A stretch of DNA of 64,000 nucleotides from Ancylobacter crimeensis. GTDB taxonomy: Bacteria; Pseudomonadota; Alphaproteobacteria; Rhizobiales; Xanthobacteraceae. The stretch covers positions 310,001-374,000 of the forward strand of contig NZ_JALKCH010000003.1 of NCBI RefSeq assembly GCF_023016805.1. The letters are read 5' to 3'. Below, piece after piece: positions 36,615 through 47,621 of the stretch. The notes below the pieces were generated by a model, which was given only the letters and a program-made list of their open reading frames with translations, did not search any database and was not told the origin of the DNA. Within the stretch, counting starts at the first letter, position 1. Every line of letters starts with the position of its first letter. A program made the position numbers and the translations under genes.

Positions 36615-37907
36615 TCAGGCTGCCTTCACATCCAGACGTTCGGCGATACGGGCGGCGCTTTCAAGTGTCTTGCCCGGCCCCAACGCGACGAAGGTGGGCC
36701 GGCCGCGCCCCATCAACGCCCGGCCCGCCGCCTTGGCGTCGGCCAGCGTCACCGCCTCGAGCCGGGCGACGATTTCCTCCAGCGGGATCGGTCGACCGAA
36801 GGCGAGCATCTGCCGGGCAAGCTGGTCGGCCCGCGCACCGGAGCTCTCCAGCGCCGCGAGCAGCCCGACCTTGGCCTGCGCCTTGGAGCGGGCCAGCTCG
36901 GCTTCGGTCATGGTCTCACTGCACTCATTGATCTGATCGATCACCACACTGGTCAGATCGGTCACGTCACCGGCATCGGTTCCGGCGTAGATTCCGAACA
37001 GCCCGGTGTCGCTATAGGCCCAGTGGAAGGAATAGACCGCGTAGCATAGCCCCCGCGCCTCCCGTACCTCCTGGAACAGCCGTGACGACATGCCTCCGCC
37101 CAGCACGTTGGTGAAGACCTGCAGGGCGTGGAAACCCGGATCCCGATAAGACAGACCCGGCAGGCCCAGCAGAAGATGAGCCTGCTCGAGATCGCGCCCG
37201 CCGCCCAGCTTCACCCCGCCCTCATAGCGGGCCGCGGCCGGCGCCTCCTTGGCGTCCGCTCCGAAGGGCGCGAGCCGCGCGGCGACATCCGCCACCACCG
37301 AATCATGGTCTACCGCCCCGGCAACCGCCACGATGGCGCGGGGGCCGCGGTAGTTGCGCGAAAGGTAGCCTTCCAGTTGCGAAGGTCCGAAGGACCGCAC
37401 CGTCTCGGGCGTTCCGAGAATGGACCGGCCGATCGACTGGTCGGGAAAAGCCTGCTCCTGGAACAGATCGAAGACGAGGTCGTCCGGCGTGTCGAGCGCC
37501 GCGCCGATCTCCTGGATGATGACATTGTGCTCGCGCCCCAGTTCCTCTGGGTCGAACATCGGCTCGGTGAGAATGTCCGACAGCACGTCGATCGCGAGCG
37601 GCACATCCTCGCCCAACACCCGCGCATGGTAGGCGGTGTGCTCGACGCTGGTCGCCGCATTGATATCGCCGCCGACCGCCTCGATCTCCTCGGCGATGGC
37701 GCGGGCGCTGCGCCGGCGCGTGCCCTTGAAGGCCATGTGCTCCAGGAGATGCGAGATTCCGTGCTCATCCGCCCGCTCGTCGCGCGCACCCGCTCCGATC
37801 CAGATGCCCAGCGAGGTCGTGGCGAGATGAGGCATCGCGTCGGTGACGACGGTCGCGCCGTTATCGAGCCGGGTGATGCGCGGGGACGCCTTGTCAGCCG
37901 CAGTCAT
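36615..37907 (-). CDS. M16-family zinc peptidase (processing-peptidase-like)
   Basis: Zinc metalloprotease related to the beta subunit of mitochondrial processing peptidase. The zinc site HLLEHMAFKGT (HxxEH) is at about residue 51, followed by the third ligand region (E in LGREHNVIIQEI). The C-terminal inactive-like half contains GGGMSSRLFQEVREARGLCYAVYSF, the substrate-binding RxxxY-type segment. The 430-aa length is typical. Its start overlaps the thrC stop by 4 bp. thrC-M16 coupling is common in this order. Confidence 0.92.
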   Translation of the reverse strand: MTAADKASPRITRLDNGATVVTDAMPHLATTSLGIWIGAGARDERADEHGISHLLEHMAFKGTRRRSARAIAEEIEAVGGDINAATSVEHTAYHARVLGEDVPLAIDVLSDILTEPMFDPEELGREHNVIIQEIGAALDTPDDLVFDLFQEQAFPDQSIGRSILGTPETVRSFGPSQLEGYLSRNYRGPRAIVAVAGAVDHDSVVADVAARLAPFGADAKEAPAAARYEGGVKLGGGRDLEQAHLLLGLPGLSYRDPGFHALQVFTNVLGGGMSSRLFQEVREARGLCYAVYSFHWAYSDTGLFGIYAGTDAGDVTDLTSVVIDQINECSETMTEAELARSKAQAKVGLLAALESSGARADQLARQMLAFGRPIPLEEIVARLEAVTLADAKAAGRALMGRGRPTFVALGPGKTLESAARIAERLDVKAA

Positions 37908-39316
37908 GCCGCGTTCTCCGTGCCGGCGCGGGCATGGCGCGCGATATAGGCCTCGATCGCCGCCAGATCGTTCGGCAGGCTCGGCGTGCGCTCCGGTCGT
38001 TCGTAGAGGTCGGCGAGATGCGCAGGAAGTTCCGGACGCTCCCCGCAGGCCTTCTCGACGGCATCTGGAAACTTCGCCGGATGGGCGGTGGAGAGCACGA
38101 CCTGCGGCACATGCGGGTCGTGCTTCACCCGCTCCGCCACGCTCACGGCGACGGCGGTGTGCGGATCGATCAGATAACCGGTCTCGCGCCGTATGCGCGC
38201 AATGGTCGCCGCGGTCTCGGCTTCATCGGTGCGGAGGGCGTCGAACTCGGCCCGGATTGCCGCCATTGCCTCATTGGGCGGGGCAAAGGCACCGGATTGT
38301 GTGAGCGAGGCCATCAGACCGCGAATCGCCCCGGCATCGCGGTCCACCGCCTCGAACAGCAGCCGTTCGAAATTGGAGGAGACCTGAATGTCCATCGAGG
38401 GCGAGGACGAGGGCACCACGCCCGTGACGTCATAGCGGCCGGTGGCGAGGGTGCGTGCCAGGATGTCGTTCACATTGGTCGCGATGACCAGCCGCTCGAC
38501 CGGCAAGCCCATGCATTTGGCGACGTAGCCCGCGAAAATATCGCCGAAATTCCCCGTCGGCACCACGAAGGAGACCGACCGATGCGGAGCGCCGAGCGCA
38601 ACGCCGGCAACGAAGTAATAGACCACCTGCGCGACGATGCGCGCCCAGTTGATGGAATTGACGCCCGCCAGCCGCAGCCGGTCGCGGAAGGCGTGGTGAT
38701 TGAACATCGCCTTCACATGGGCCTGACAGTCGTCGAACGTGCCCTCGACCGCGATGGCATGGACATTGGGGCTGTCCACCGTCGTCATCTGGCGGCGCTG
38801 GACCTCCGAGACGCGGCCGGCCGGATATAGGATGAAGACATCTGCGCGGGCGCTGGTGCGGAACGCCTCGATCGCCGCGCTGCCGGTGTCGCCGGAGGTT
38901 GCGCCGACGATGGTGGCGCGCTCGTCCTTCGCGGCGAGAGCATGATCCATCATGCGCCCGAGCAACTGCATCGCCACGTCCTTGAAGGCGAGCGTGGGGC
39001 CGTGGAACAGTTCAAGCACGAAGCGGTTCGGCGCGATCTGGACGAGGGGTGTCACCGCCGGGTGCCGGAAGCTGGCATACGCTTCCGCGAGCATTGGACG
39101 CAGCACATCGGCCGGGAAAAGCGGATCGCTGAAGGGCGCGATCACCCGGTCCGCTGCCGCCGCATAGTCAAGACCGGCGAGCTTGCCGATCTGCAGGGGC
39201 GTCAGCGCCGGAAACGCCTCCGGGACATAAAGGCCGCCATCGCGGGCGAGGCCCGCCAGAAGAGCATCGGAAAAAGGAAGAACGGGAGCTTCGCCCCGGG
39301 TGGAAACGTAACGCAC
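37904..39316 (-). CDS. thrC: Threonine synthase
   Basis: PLP enzyme that converts O-phosphohomoserine to threonine, the last step of threonine synthesis. It begins MRYVSTRGEAPVLPF, the classic family start. This uses a GTG at 39316 with a perfect GGAGG six bases before it, so I prefer it over the longer reading. The PLP-lysine is in LFHGPTLAFKDVAMQLLG; VGATSGDTGSAAIEAF is the phosphate-binding region. The 470-aa length fits the long threonine synthase class. 88 bp after surf1. Confidence 0.96.
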   Translation of the reverse strand: MRYVSTRGEAPVLPFSDALLAGLARDGGLYVPEAFPALTPLQIGKLAGLDYAAAADRVIAPFSDPLFPADVLRPMLAEAYASFRHPAVTPLVQIAPNRFVLELFHGPTLAFKDVAMQLLGRMMDHALAAKDERATIVGATSGDTGSAAIEAFRTSARADVFILYPAGRVSEVQRRQMTTVDSPNVHAIAVEGTFDDCQAHVKAMFNHHAFRDRLRLAGVNSINWARIVAQVVYYFVAGVALGAPHRSVSFVVPTGNFGDIFAGYVAKCMGLPVERLVIATNVNDILARTLATGRYDVTGVVPSSSPSMDIQVSSNFERLLFEAVDRDAGAIRGLMASLTQSGAFAPPNEAMAAIRAEFDALRTDEAETAATIARIRRETGYLIDPHTAVAVSVAERVKHDPHVPQVVLSTAHPAKFPDAVEKACGERPELPAHLADLYERPERTPSLPNDLAAIEAYIARHARAGTENAA

Positions 39317-39404
39317 GGGCGCCTCCGAGAAATGCGCGCGCAAACTAGTGGCGGGCCGGGCGCGGCGCAAGTCAGCCAAAATGCACCTCAGGCACCATGC
39401 GCCC

Positions 39405-40202
39405 TCACGACCGCTCGCGCAGTCGCATCATCGCGAAGACGGCGAAGAAGACGAGCAGCGTCGCGGCCAGTCCGAACCAGGTCAGAGCGTATTCCATGTG
39501 CCGGTTCGGAAAGGTGATGCGTGTCAGACCGCCGACCGGCAGGCCGCCGGGATTCGGCGTAGCGTCGGCATCGATGAGAAACGGCGCGACCCGGGAAAGC
39601 CCGCGCACAGCCGCGATCGCTTTGGGATCGCGCGTGTACCAGGCATCCCGCGCGGGGTCGTTGTCCGGGGTGAACAGGGTCGCGGTCTCCGGCATCCGCA
39701 GCAGGCCGGTGACGGCGACCGGCCCTTCGACGTCGCCCTGCGGCCGACTGGATGCGGCCTTGCGCTCGAGCGGGACGAAGCCACGATTGACGAGGATCGC
39801 CGTACCGTCGGACATCACCAGCGGCGTCACCACCCAGTAGCCGGGACCGCCGCCGCCATCCGGCGTTTCGTCAACCAGAGCATAAGCCTGCACTTCGAGA
39901 TCATTGCGGAAGTGGCCGGTGGCAGTGACGCGACGATATTCGTCGTTCTGGAAAGTCACGCCGCCCCAAGCGCTTTCCGCCGGCACCGGCACCGCGGGCT
40001 CGTGGATCCGCGCTTCCACCTTGGCGATGAGATCTTCTTTCCAGCGCAACCGGTCGAGCTGCCACCAGCCGAGGCCTACGAGGATGGGAAAGAGCAGGAG
40101 CGTCGCGATGCCGGGACCAAGCAGCGAGCGCAGCAACGATCTGCGCCGGTGGGATGACGCTGAATCCGCCGGCGCCAATCCCGCCTTTTCCTGAAGCGTC
40201 AC
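39405..40202 (-). CDS. SURF1-family cytochrome oxidase assembly protein
   Basis: Inner-membrane factor for inserting haem a into cytochrome oxidase subunit I. The 265-aa protein has two membrane segments, LLGPGIATLLLFPILVGLGWW-QL near residue 30 (ending WQLDRLRWK, a SURF1 signature) and TWFGLAATLLVFFAVFAMM at the C-terminus. A periplasmic domain with VNRGFVPLERK and the C-terminal NRHMEYALTWFGLA lies between. I use the GTG at 40202, which overlaps the DUF983 stop (GTGA). It belongs to the cox operon. Confidence 0.92.
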   Translation of the reverse strand: MTLQEKAGLAPADSASSHRRRSLLRSLLGPGIATLLLFPILVGLGWWQLDRLRWKEDLIAKVEARIHEPAVPVPAESAWGGVTFQNDEYRRVTATGHFRNDLEVQAYALVDETPDGGGGPGYWVVTPLVMSDGTAILVNRGFVPLERKAASSRPQGDVEGPVAVTGLLRMPETATLFTPDNDPARDAWYTRDPKAIAAVRGLSRVAPFLIDADATPNPGGLPVGGLTRITFPNRHMEYALTWFGLAATLLVFFAVFAMMRLRERS

Positions 40203-40585
40203 GAAGGGCCTCGGTCGATCCGCCCTTCGGACGCACGCTTCGCATATTGCTGCGCCACGAGCAGAGCCTTGAGAGGGCGCATCAGCCCGATCGTGGAGAT
40301 GAGGACCAGCGGCGTCCATAGCAAGGCGTGCACCCAGAGCGGCGGCGACCAGGTGAGCTCGACCCAGAGCGCCAGCCCGACCACCAGCGTGCCTGCCAGC
40401 AGGATGATGAAGACGACCGGGCCATCGCCGGAATCGGCAAAATCATAGCTCAGCCCGCATTGGTCGCAGGCCGGTGCGATCTCGAGAAAGCCCTTGAAGA
40501 GGCGTCCTCGGCCACAGCGCGGACAGCGGCAGGCAAGGCCGGCGGCAAGGGGGGAAACGTCACTATGGAAGGGCTGGAGATCCAT
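40199..40585 (-). CDS. DUF983 family membrane protein
   Basis: The 128-aa protein has a zinc-ribbon-like Cys set, CRCPRCGRGRLFKGFLEIAPACDQCG (two CxxC pairs), followed by two membrane segments. DUF983 genes occur in alphaproteobacterial cox clusters, and their products are presumed to assist oxidase assembly, perhaps in metal handling; the biochemical role is not known. It starts 90 bp after ctaE, beyond a terminator-like hairpin, and is coupled to surf1 by a 4-bp overlap. Confidence 0.88.
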   Translation of the reverse strand: MDLQPFHSDVSPLAAGLACRCPRCGRGRLFKGFLEIAPACDQCGLSYDFADSGDGPVVFIILLAGTLVVGLALWVELTWSPPLWVHALLWTPLVLISTIGLMRPLKALLVAQQYAKRASEGRIDRGPS

Positions 40586-40625
40586 GCCGCTGTTCTACTC
40601 TCCTCGCCCGGGCCCCGCAAAATGC

Positions 40626-40651
40626 AAAAAGGGGCGGCCAATGGCCGCCCC
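40626..40651 (-). terminator. Terminator between ctaE and the DUF983 gene
   Basis: Ten-base arms GGGGCGGCCA / TGGCCGCCCC almost without loop (40631-40651), followed on the minus strand by TTTTT (40630-40626). Just after the ctaE stop, so it may reduce read-through into the assembly genes. Confidence 0.8.
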
Positions 40652-40675
40652 CGAAAATCTGCAACACATCGAGCC

Positions 40676-41512
40676 TCAATGAGGCGCACCTGAGCCGCCC
40701 CACACATAGATGAAGGTGAAGAGGAACAACCAAACCACGTCGACGAAGTGCCAGTACCAGGCCGCAGCCTCGAAGCCGAAATGGTGGGTCGGGGTGAAGT
40801 GACCGGCATACAGCCGGCCGAGGCACACGGCGAGGAAGATGGTGCCGACGATCACATGGAAGCCATGGAACCCAGTCGCCATGAAGAAGGTGGCGCCGTA
40901 GATGTTGCCCGAGAAAGCGAACTCGGCATGGCTGTATTCGAAGCCCTGGCAGAGCGAGAAGATCACCCCCAGGATGACGGTGAGCCAAAGGCCCCACTTG
41001 GCGGACTGACGGTCGCCATGGACAAGAGCGTGGTGCGCCCAGGTCAGCGTCGTGCCGGAGGTTAGCAGGATCAGCGTGTTCAACAACGGCAGATGCCAGG
41101 GATTGAAGGTCTCGATCCCCTTGGGCGGCCACTGACCGCCCGTAAACTCACTCCGGGTGAAGTTGATGGCCTCGCCGGCATAGAGGGAGGCATCGAAGAA
41201 GGCCCAGAACCACGCCACGAAGAACATCACCTCGGAGGCGATGAACAGGATCATGCCGTAGCGCAGGTGAAGCTGGACGACCTGTGTGTGGAGGTGCTGG
41301 TGCTCGGCCTCTCGGATGATGTCGCGCCACCAGACGACCATCGTGTAGATGACGCCGAGGAGGCCCGCGATCATGACGAGCATGGTCAGTTGGCCGTGCA
41401 TCCAGAACACGGCGCCGACGGCGAGGATGAACGCGGACACCGAGATGACGAACGGCCACGGACTCGGTTCGACGAGGTGGTAGTCGTGATGCTTGACGTG
41501 TGCCTCGGCCAT
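40676..41512 (-). CDS. ctaE: Cytochrome c oxidase subunit III
   Basis: Structural subunit of the aa3-type oxidase. The 278-aa protein has seven hydrophobic segments. Conserved features: HDYHLVEPSPWP at the N-terminus, RYGMILFIASEVMFFVAWFWAFFDASL (with the conserved Glu), GFHGFHVIVGTIFL and the C-terminal HFVDVVWLFLFTFIYVWGG. Part of the ctaC-ctaD-ctaB-ctaG-ctaE cluster. Confidence 0.97.
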   Translation of the reverse strand: MAEAHVKHHDYHLVEPSPWPFVISVSAFILAVGAVFWMHGQLTMLVMIAGLLGVIYTMVVWWRDIIREAEHQHLHTQVVQLHLRYGMILFIASEVMFFVAWFWAFFDASLYAGEAINFTRSEFTGGQWPPKGIETFNPWHLPLLNTLILLTSGTTLTWAHHALVHGDRQSAKWGLWLTVILGVIFSLCQGFEYSHAEFAFSGNIYGATFFMATGFHGFHVIVGTIFLAVCLGRLYAGHFTPTHHFGFEAAAWYWHFVDVVWLFLFTFIYVWGGSGAPH

Positions 41513-41580
41513 TGGCGCGCCCTCCGTTCGTTTCTTTCCTAGCGGGCCGTTATTGTGGCCGCAATATTCCTAGCGCTGCG

Positions 41581-42192
41581 TCACAACGGCGCTTTAGTCG
41601 CCGATTGACCGCTCGCAACCGTCGGTGCCTTGCTCGGTGCCTTCGGGAAGAAGGTATAGGACAAGGTGATCGTCTTGATCTGCGCGGCGTCCTCGTCCTT
41701 CAGCATGTCGGGATCGACGAAGAACACCACCGGCATCTCCATCATCTCGCCCGGCTGCAGGGTCTGGTCGGAAAAGCAGAAGCACTGAATCTTGCTGAAA
41801 TGACTGCCCGCCGAGCCGGGCGTGACGTTATAGGTCGCCGCCGCGGTGGTGGGCGTCTTGGCGTGGCTGGTCACCCGGTAATGAATGAGCTTCGTCTCGC
41901 CGAGCTTGACGGTGACCGAGCGCACGTCAGGCTCAAAGCTCCAGGCGAGCCCCGGCGCCACGTTCGAATCGAACCGCACCTCGACCGTCTGGCTGGAAAC
42001 GTGGTCCGGGGCGACTTCGGCCACGCGGGTGGACCCGGCGAAACCCGTGACTTGGCAGAACAGCCGGTAGAGCGGCACCGCGGCATAGGCCGCACCGACC
42101 ATCGCGACGACAAAGACCGCACAGGCGATCGCCACCACCGCGTGGCGCTGGCCGGAACCCTTCGGTGCGGAAGACGGCATGCGGTCGCTCAT
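41581..42192 (-). CDS. ctaG: Cytochrome c oxidase assembly protein CtaG (Cox11)
   Basis: Delivers copper to the CuB site of subunit I. The 203-aa protein has one N-terminal membrane segment (VVAIACAVFVVAMVGAAYAAVPLYRLFCQVTGF) and the conserved copper motif CFCF (IQCFCFSDQTLQPGE) with a further Cys in LFCQV. Lies 7 bp after the small CoxF-like gene. Confidence 0.96.
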   Translation of the reverse strand: MSDRMPSSAPKGSGQRHAVVAIACAVFVVAMVGAAYAAVPLYRLFCQVTGFAGSTRVAEVAPDHVSSQTVEVRFDSNVAPGLAWSFEPDVRSVTVKLGETKLIHYRVTSHAKTPTTAAATYNVTPGSAGSHFSKIQCFCFSDQTLQPGEMMEMPVVFFVDPDMLKDEDAAQIKTITLSYTFFPKAPSKAPTVASGQSATKAPL

Positions 42193-42199
42193 CGCTACC

Positions 42200-42382
42200 T
42201 CACAGGGGTCGGTTCAGAACGTTCGGACCCAGCTTCACGATCGTCACGATGTAGAAAAGTAGGCACAGCCCGCCCAGTACCAGCGCGATCGCTACGGAGC
42301 GCGACCGGCGTCGGCGCTTCTGCTCCGGCGTCAGCACGATTCCCGTGGGCTCTCGGCCCTTCTCGCTTTCCTTGTCCGGCAT
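42200..42382 (-). CDS. Small CoxF-like membrane protein (60 aa)
   Basis: Sixty residues: a hydrophilic N-terminus with a basic RRRRSRS cluster, then one membrane segment (about 30-50), ending near VKLGPNVLNRPL. In rhizobia a small gene called coxF lies between ctaB and ctaG, and this one has the same position, length and layout. It starts 14 bp after ctaB and ends 7 bp before ctaG, so it is translated from the same message. Role in the oxidase unknown. Confidence 0.8.
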   Translation of the reverse strand: MPDKESEKGREPTGIVLTPEQKRRRRSRSVAIALVLGGLCLLFYIVTIVKLGPNVLNRPL

Positions 42383-42396
42383 AGTCCTGCCCTCGC

Positions 42397-43353
42397 TCAC
42401 AAGCCGAGCCATGTCGGGCTCTGCACGGTTTCGATCAGCAGGACAGCGAACAGCAGGAAAAGATAAAGGATGGAGAAGGCGAAGAGGCGCTTCGCTGCGG
42501 CATCCGCCATCGCCCCCTCGCGCCGGCGATAGACCTGGACGGCCAGCGCCAGCATGATGCTGCCGCTGAGTATCGACACGGTGCCGTAGGCAAGACCGGC
42601 CATGCCCAGCGCAAAGGGCGAAATCGCGAGCGGGACGAGGATCAGCGTGTAAAGCAGGATCTGCCGGCGCGTCTCCGACGCACCCGCAACGACCGGCAGC
42701 ATCGGCACACCGGCCCGCGCATAATCGCCGGACTTGTAGAGCGCGAGCGCCCAGAAATGCGGCGGCGTCCAGAAGAAGATGATGAGGAAGAGCAGCACGC
42801 TTTCCAGCCCGATGCCGCCAGAGGCCGCGGCCCAGCCGACCATGGGAGGGAAAGCACCCGCCGCGCCGCCGATCACGATGTTCTGCGGCGTCGAGCGCTT
42901 CAGCCACATCGTATAGACGACCGCATAGAAAAAGATGGTGAAGGCAAGCAACGCCGCCGCCAGCACGTTGACCAGAAGGCCGAGCACGATCACCGAGCCG
43001 ACCGAGAGCGTCATGCCGAAGGCGAGCGCCTCGCGCGGGGTGACGCGGCCGGCCGGCACGGGCCGGGCACGCGTGCGCGTCATGAGCGCGTCGATATCGG
43101 CGTCCCACCACATGTTGAGGGCACCCGATGCCCCCGCCCCGATCGCGATGCAAAGCAGCGCGGTGAAGGCGATGACCGGATGCACGTCCGCGGGCGCGCG
43201 CACGATGCCTACCAGCGCGGTGAAGACGACAAGCGACATCACCCGGGGCTTCAAAAGGGCAATGTAGTCCGAGACCGAGGCGAAGGACACCGCCTCGGCG
43301 GCACCGGTCTCGGCACCCGTCAATTCATACTCGCGCGAGGCGACGTCACTCAT
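42397..43353 (-). CDS. ctaB: Protohaem IX farnesyltransferase (haem O synthase)
   Basis: UbiA-family membrane prenyltransferase that makes haem O for the oxidase. The 318-aa protein has several membrane segments. The Asp-rich prenyl-diphosphate motif is [15 protein letters not shown], with TRARPVPAG after it, and [12 protein letters not shown] is diagnostic. Two adjacent ATGs exist (43356 and 43353); the second has the better spacing from GGAG. Confidence 0.96.
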   Translation of the reverse strand: MSDVASREYELTGAETGAAEAVSFASVSDYIALLKPRVMSLVVFTALVGIVRAPADVHPVIAFTALLCIAIGAGASGALNMWWDADIDALMTRTRARPVPAGRVTPREALAFGMTLSVGSVIVLGLLVNVLAAALLAFTIFFYAVVYTMWLKRSTPQNIVIGGAAGAFPPMVGWAAASGGIGLESVLLFLIIFFWTPPHFWALALYKSGDYARAGVPMLPVVAGASETRRQILLYTLILVPLAISPFALGMAGLAYGTVSILSGSIMLALAVQVYRRREGAMADAAAKRLFAFSILYLFLLFAVLLIETVQSPTWLGL

Positions 43354-43488
43354 CATGCGCTCCGGTCTCGCACATCCCGTCCCGCGCCGGCGCTGAGGGC
43401 ATGGATGTGCGGCGTGTTCGGGCAGCAGCGGCGCGCCGTGGCGCGCCGGTCACTTTCATGGCTCCGGCAATGCCGGAGGCGAAGCTCA

Positions 43489-45096
<1,608 letters not shown>

Positions 45097-45140
45097 TCAT
45101 CCGCGCTTGCGCGCTTCACACCCTGATGGAGCGGCGGCGC

Positions 45141-46043
45141 TCAGCGCGTCGCCGACAGCGCGATACCAGCCCCGGCCACCGCATCGTTCACGGCATAGGT
45201 CGGGCGCGGAGCCTCGTTCGCGGCAAATTTCTTCTTCGCTTCCTCGATCCACGACGCAAAATCCTGCTCGCTCACCACCCGGATGGCGATCGGCATGAAG
45301 GCGTGGTCCTTGCCGCAGAGCTCGGAGCACTGGCCGTAGAACATGCCTTCTCTGGTCGCCTGGAACCAGCTTTCGTTGAGGCGGCCCGGCAGGGCGTCGA
45401 TCTTCACGCCGAAGGACGGCATGGCGAAGGAGTGGATCACATCGCCCGACGTGACCTGGATACGCACCACCTTGCCGACCGGCACGACGACCTCATTGTC
45501 GACCGCCAGCAGACGCGGCTGGTCCGGCTTGCGCTCCTCGTCCGTCAGCATCAGGCTGTCGAAGGTGAAGGCACCATTATCCGGATACTCATACGACCAG
45601 TACCATTGGTGACCGGTAATCTTCACCGTCAGGTCCGCCTTGGGAATGTTCAGCTCGAGGAACAACAGGCGGAAGGACGGGATCGCGATGGCGACGAGGA
45701 TGAGGACCGGAACCACCGTCCACAGCACCTCGATCAAGGTGTGATGGGTGGTCTTGGAGGGAACCGGATTGGCCTTCTCGTTGAACCGCACCATCACGAC
45801 GATGAGCAGGACAAGCACCAGCAGCACGACGCTGATGATGATGACGAGCAGGAAATTGTGGAAGGAATGGATGCTCTCCGCTACCGGAGAGGCTGCCCCC
45901 TGGAAATTCACCTGCCAGTCCGAAGGCTGGCCCATGCCGGCAAAGGCAGCGCCTGCCGCCCCCAGCAGCAGAACGATGCCCGCGGCGAGGCTCCCGGCAT
46001 ATCGTGCACAAGAGCGCGCGATGTTGCTGATCCACGACTGCAT
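45141..46043 (-). CDS. ctaC: Cytochrome c oxidase subunit II
   Basis: Carries the CuA centre that accepts electrons from cytochrome c. The 300-aa protein has an N-terminal signal segment, two membrane helices (about 57-80 and 100-120), and a periplasmic cupredoxin domain. The conserved aromatic stretch is GHQWYWSYEYPD and the CuA ligands are CSELCGKDHAFMP. The ATG at 46043 is preferred; a GTG four codons upstream lacks a spaced ribosome site. First gene of the cox cluster. Confidence 0.96.
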   Translation of the reverse strand: MQSWISNIARSCARYAGSLAAGIVLLLGAAGAAFAGMGQPSDWQVNFQGAASPVAESIHSFHNFLLVIIISVVLLVLVLLIVVMVRFNEKANPVPSKTTHHTLIEVLWTVVPVLILVAIAIPSFRLLFLELNIPKADLTVKITGHQWYWSYEYPDNGAFTFDSLMLTDEERKPDQPRLLAVDNEVVVPVGKVVRIQVTSGDVIHSFAMPSFGVKIDALPGRLNESWFQATREGMFYGQCSELCGKDHAFMPIAIRVVSEQDFASWIEEAKKKFAANEAPRPTYAVNDAVAGAGIALSATR

Positions 46044-46392
46044 CGCGATCGTCACTCCCTACTACTTAGCTGCATGCCGTTACCGTTGCGTCACGCGAGT
46101 GAGGGAACCGTCGGCAATTGGTATCCATCAAACACAAATCTGGAAGGCGAGCAACGCGACAGGGACGCCTGCCTGTGCGACATGACGTCGGGTGTCTGGG
46201 AGATTTCAAAAAAACGCTTTGGCTACCATTCCGCCAGCGAAGCCCCTTCGGGCCGCGCCGCATTCTTGACATAGCGCGCGTGCGCTGTAGGGCTCCCACC
46301 CACGGGCGGCTGCGACCGACCGAAGCAGCCGATTCGGCGCCGTGCCCGCCGGCGCGCGCCGTCCAGAGACACGATCCTCGGGAGAGCAGACG
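46044..46392. other. Divergent gap between ctaC and the ialB-like gene
   Basis: 349 bp without a gene. On the plus strand a weak promoter-like pair occurs, TTGACA (46266-46271), 16 bp, TAGGGC (46288-46293), about 100 bp before the ialB-like start. For ctaC I see no clear promoter. A run of seven A (46207-46213) is present. Nothing else recognised. Confidence 0.4.
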
Positions 46393-46908
46393 ATGCGCGG
46401 GTTTTTCTCGCTCCATATGGTGGCGGCCCTTTTTCTCGGCCTTGCCACGCTTGTTGCCGGTGCGGGAGGCGCCAGCGCACAGGGCGTCGTACGCTCGGTA
46501 CATGGCGACTGGCAGATTCGTTGCGACACGCCCCCCGGCGCACAGTCCGAGCAGTGCGTCCTGCTGCAGAGCGTGCAGGCCGACGACCGCCCGAATGTCG
46601 GGCTCACCGTCATCATCCTGAAGACCGCCGACCAGCAGAGTCGTCTGCTGCGCGTGCTGGCGCCGCTCGGCGTGCTGCTGCCCTCCGGCCTCGGGCTGAA
46701 GATCGACCAGACCGATGTGGGTCGCGCCGGTTTCGTGCGCTGCGTGCCCAATGGCTGCGTGGCCGAGGTGGTGCTGGACGACAAGCTGGTGGGCCAGCTC
46801 CGCACCGGGCAGAACGCCACCTTCATCATCTTCCAGACACCTGAGGAGGGTATCGGCATCCCCCTCAGCCTGAAGGGCTTCGGCGAGGGCTACGACGCCC
46901 TTCCCTGA
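46393..46908 (+). CDS. IalB-family periplasmic protein
   Basis: Belongs to the invasion-associated locus B family, first found in Bartonella but common in free-living rhizobia. The 171-aa protein has a signal peptide (MVAALFLGLATLVAGAGGASAQG, cleaved near residue 30), the conserved VHGDWQIRCDTPPGA near the mature N-terminus, and two Cys pairs (RC...QCVL and RCVPNGC), likely disulphides. The start at 46393 has GGGAGAGCAG upstream. Molecular function unknown; it need not imply pathogenicity. 11 bp before a HAD hydrolase gene. Confidence 0.85.
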   Translation: MRGFFSLHMVAALFLGLATLVAGAGGASAQGVVRSVHGDWQIRCDTPPGAQSEQCVLLQSVQADDRPNVGLTVIILKTADQQSRLLRVLAPLGVLLPSGLGLKIDQTDVGRAGFVRCVPNGCVAEVVLDDKLVGQLRTGQNATFIIFQTPEEGIGIPLSLKGFGEGYDALP

Positions 46909-46919
46909 GGAGTTCCACC

Positions 46920-47579
46920 GTGAGCCTGCCAGCCGACGACGCCTCCGCTTTCGAGCCGACCGGACCCGAGTCCCCTCCCCGTCTCGTGATCTTCGATATG
47001 GACGACGTGTTGGTGGACTACGACGTCGGAGCCCGGCAGGCGGCGATGGGCGCGCTCGCAGGCCTCTACGCCGCCGAGGTCGACCGGCGGATCTGGCAGA
47101 GCGGGATCGAGGATGCCGGCGACATGGGAGCGCTGGACGCCGATCGCTATCTGGAGGCCGTGGGCGAGGCGCTCGGCATTCGCTTCGACCGCGCGGAATG
47201 GCTGGCGACACGCGCGCTCGCTACCCGGCCGCGCCCGAAGATGACCGCGCTGGCGCAGCGGGTCGGCCAGCGCGCCACGCTGGCGCTGCTCACCAATAAC
47301 GGGCTGGTCATGAAGGAGCATTTCGACCGGCTCGTGCCGCATCTGCGTCCGCTCTTCGGAGAGCGGATGCATGCGGCGGCCGAATTCCGGACCAAGAAAC
47401 CGGACCCGACCATCTTTGCGCGCCTCGCCGCGCTCCATGGCTTCGCGCCGGGTGAAGCCATGATGATCGACGACAAGGCCGGACACATTGCCGGCGCCCG
47501 TCGCGCCGGGCTGCGGGGCCACCACTTCACCGGCATCGACGGACTCGCACAGGCGCTGGCGCGGCTTCACCTTATATAA
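46920..47579 (+). CDS. HAD-family hydrolase
   Basis: Probable phosphatase. HAD motifs over 219 aa: motif I VIFDMDDVLVDYD with the nucleophile Asp and the second Asp, motif II LLTNNG, the motif III Lys in TKKPDP, and motif IV MMIDDKAGH. A helical cap lies between motifs I and II. The GTG start at 46920 has GAGGAG upstream. The motif I Asp-Asp form (DMDDVL) is a common variant. Substrate unknown. Probably co-transcribed with the ialB-like gene before it. Confidence 0.87.
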   Translation: MSLPADDASAFEPTGPESPPRLVIFDMDDVLVDYDVGARQAAMGALAGLYAAEVDRRIWQSGIEDAGDMGALDADRYLEAVGEALGIRFDRAEWLATRALATRPRPKMTALAQRVGQRATLALLTNNGLVMKEHFDRLVPHLRPLFGERMHAAAEFRTKKPDPTIFARLAALHGFAPGEAMMIDDKAGHIAGARRAGLRGHHFTGIDGLAQALARLHLI

Positions 47580-47621
47580 GGTGTGCGCCGAGACACCGAT
47601 CCAGCCTGCGAGACGATTGCT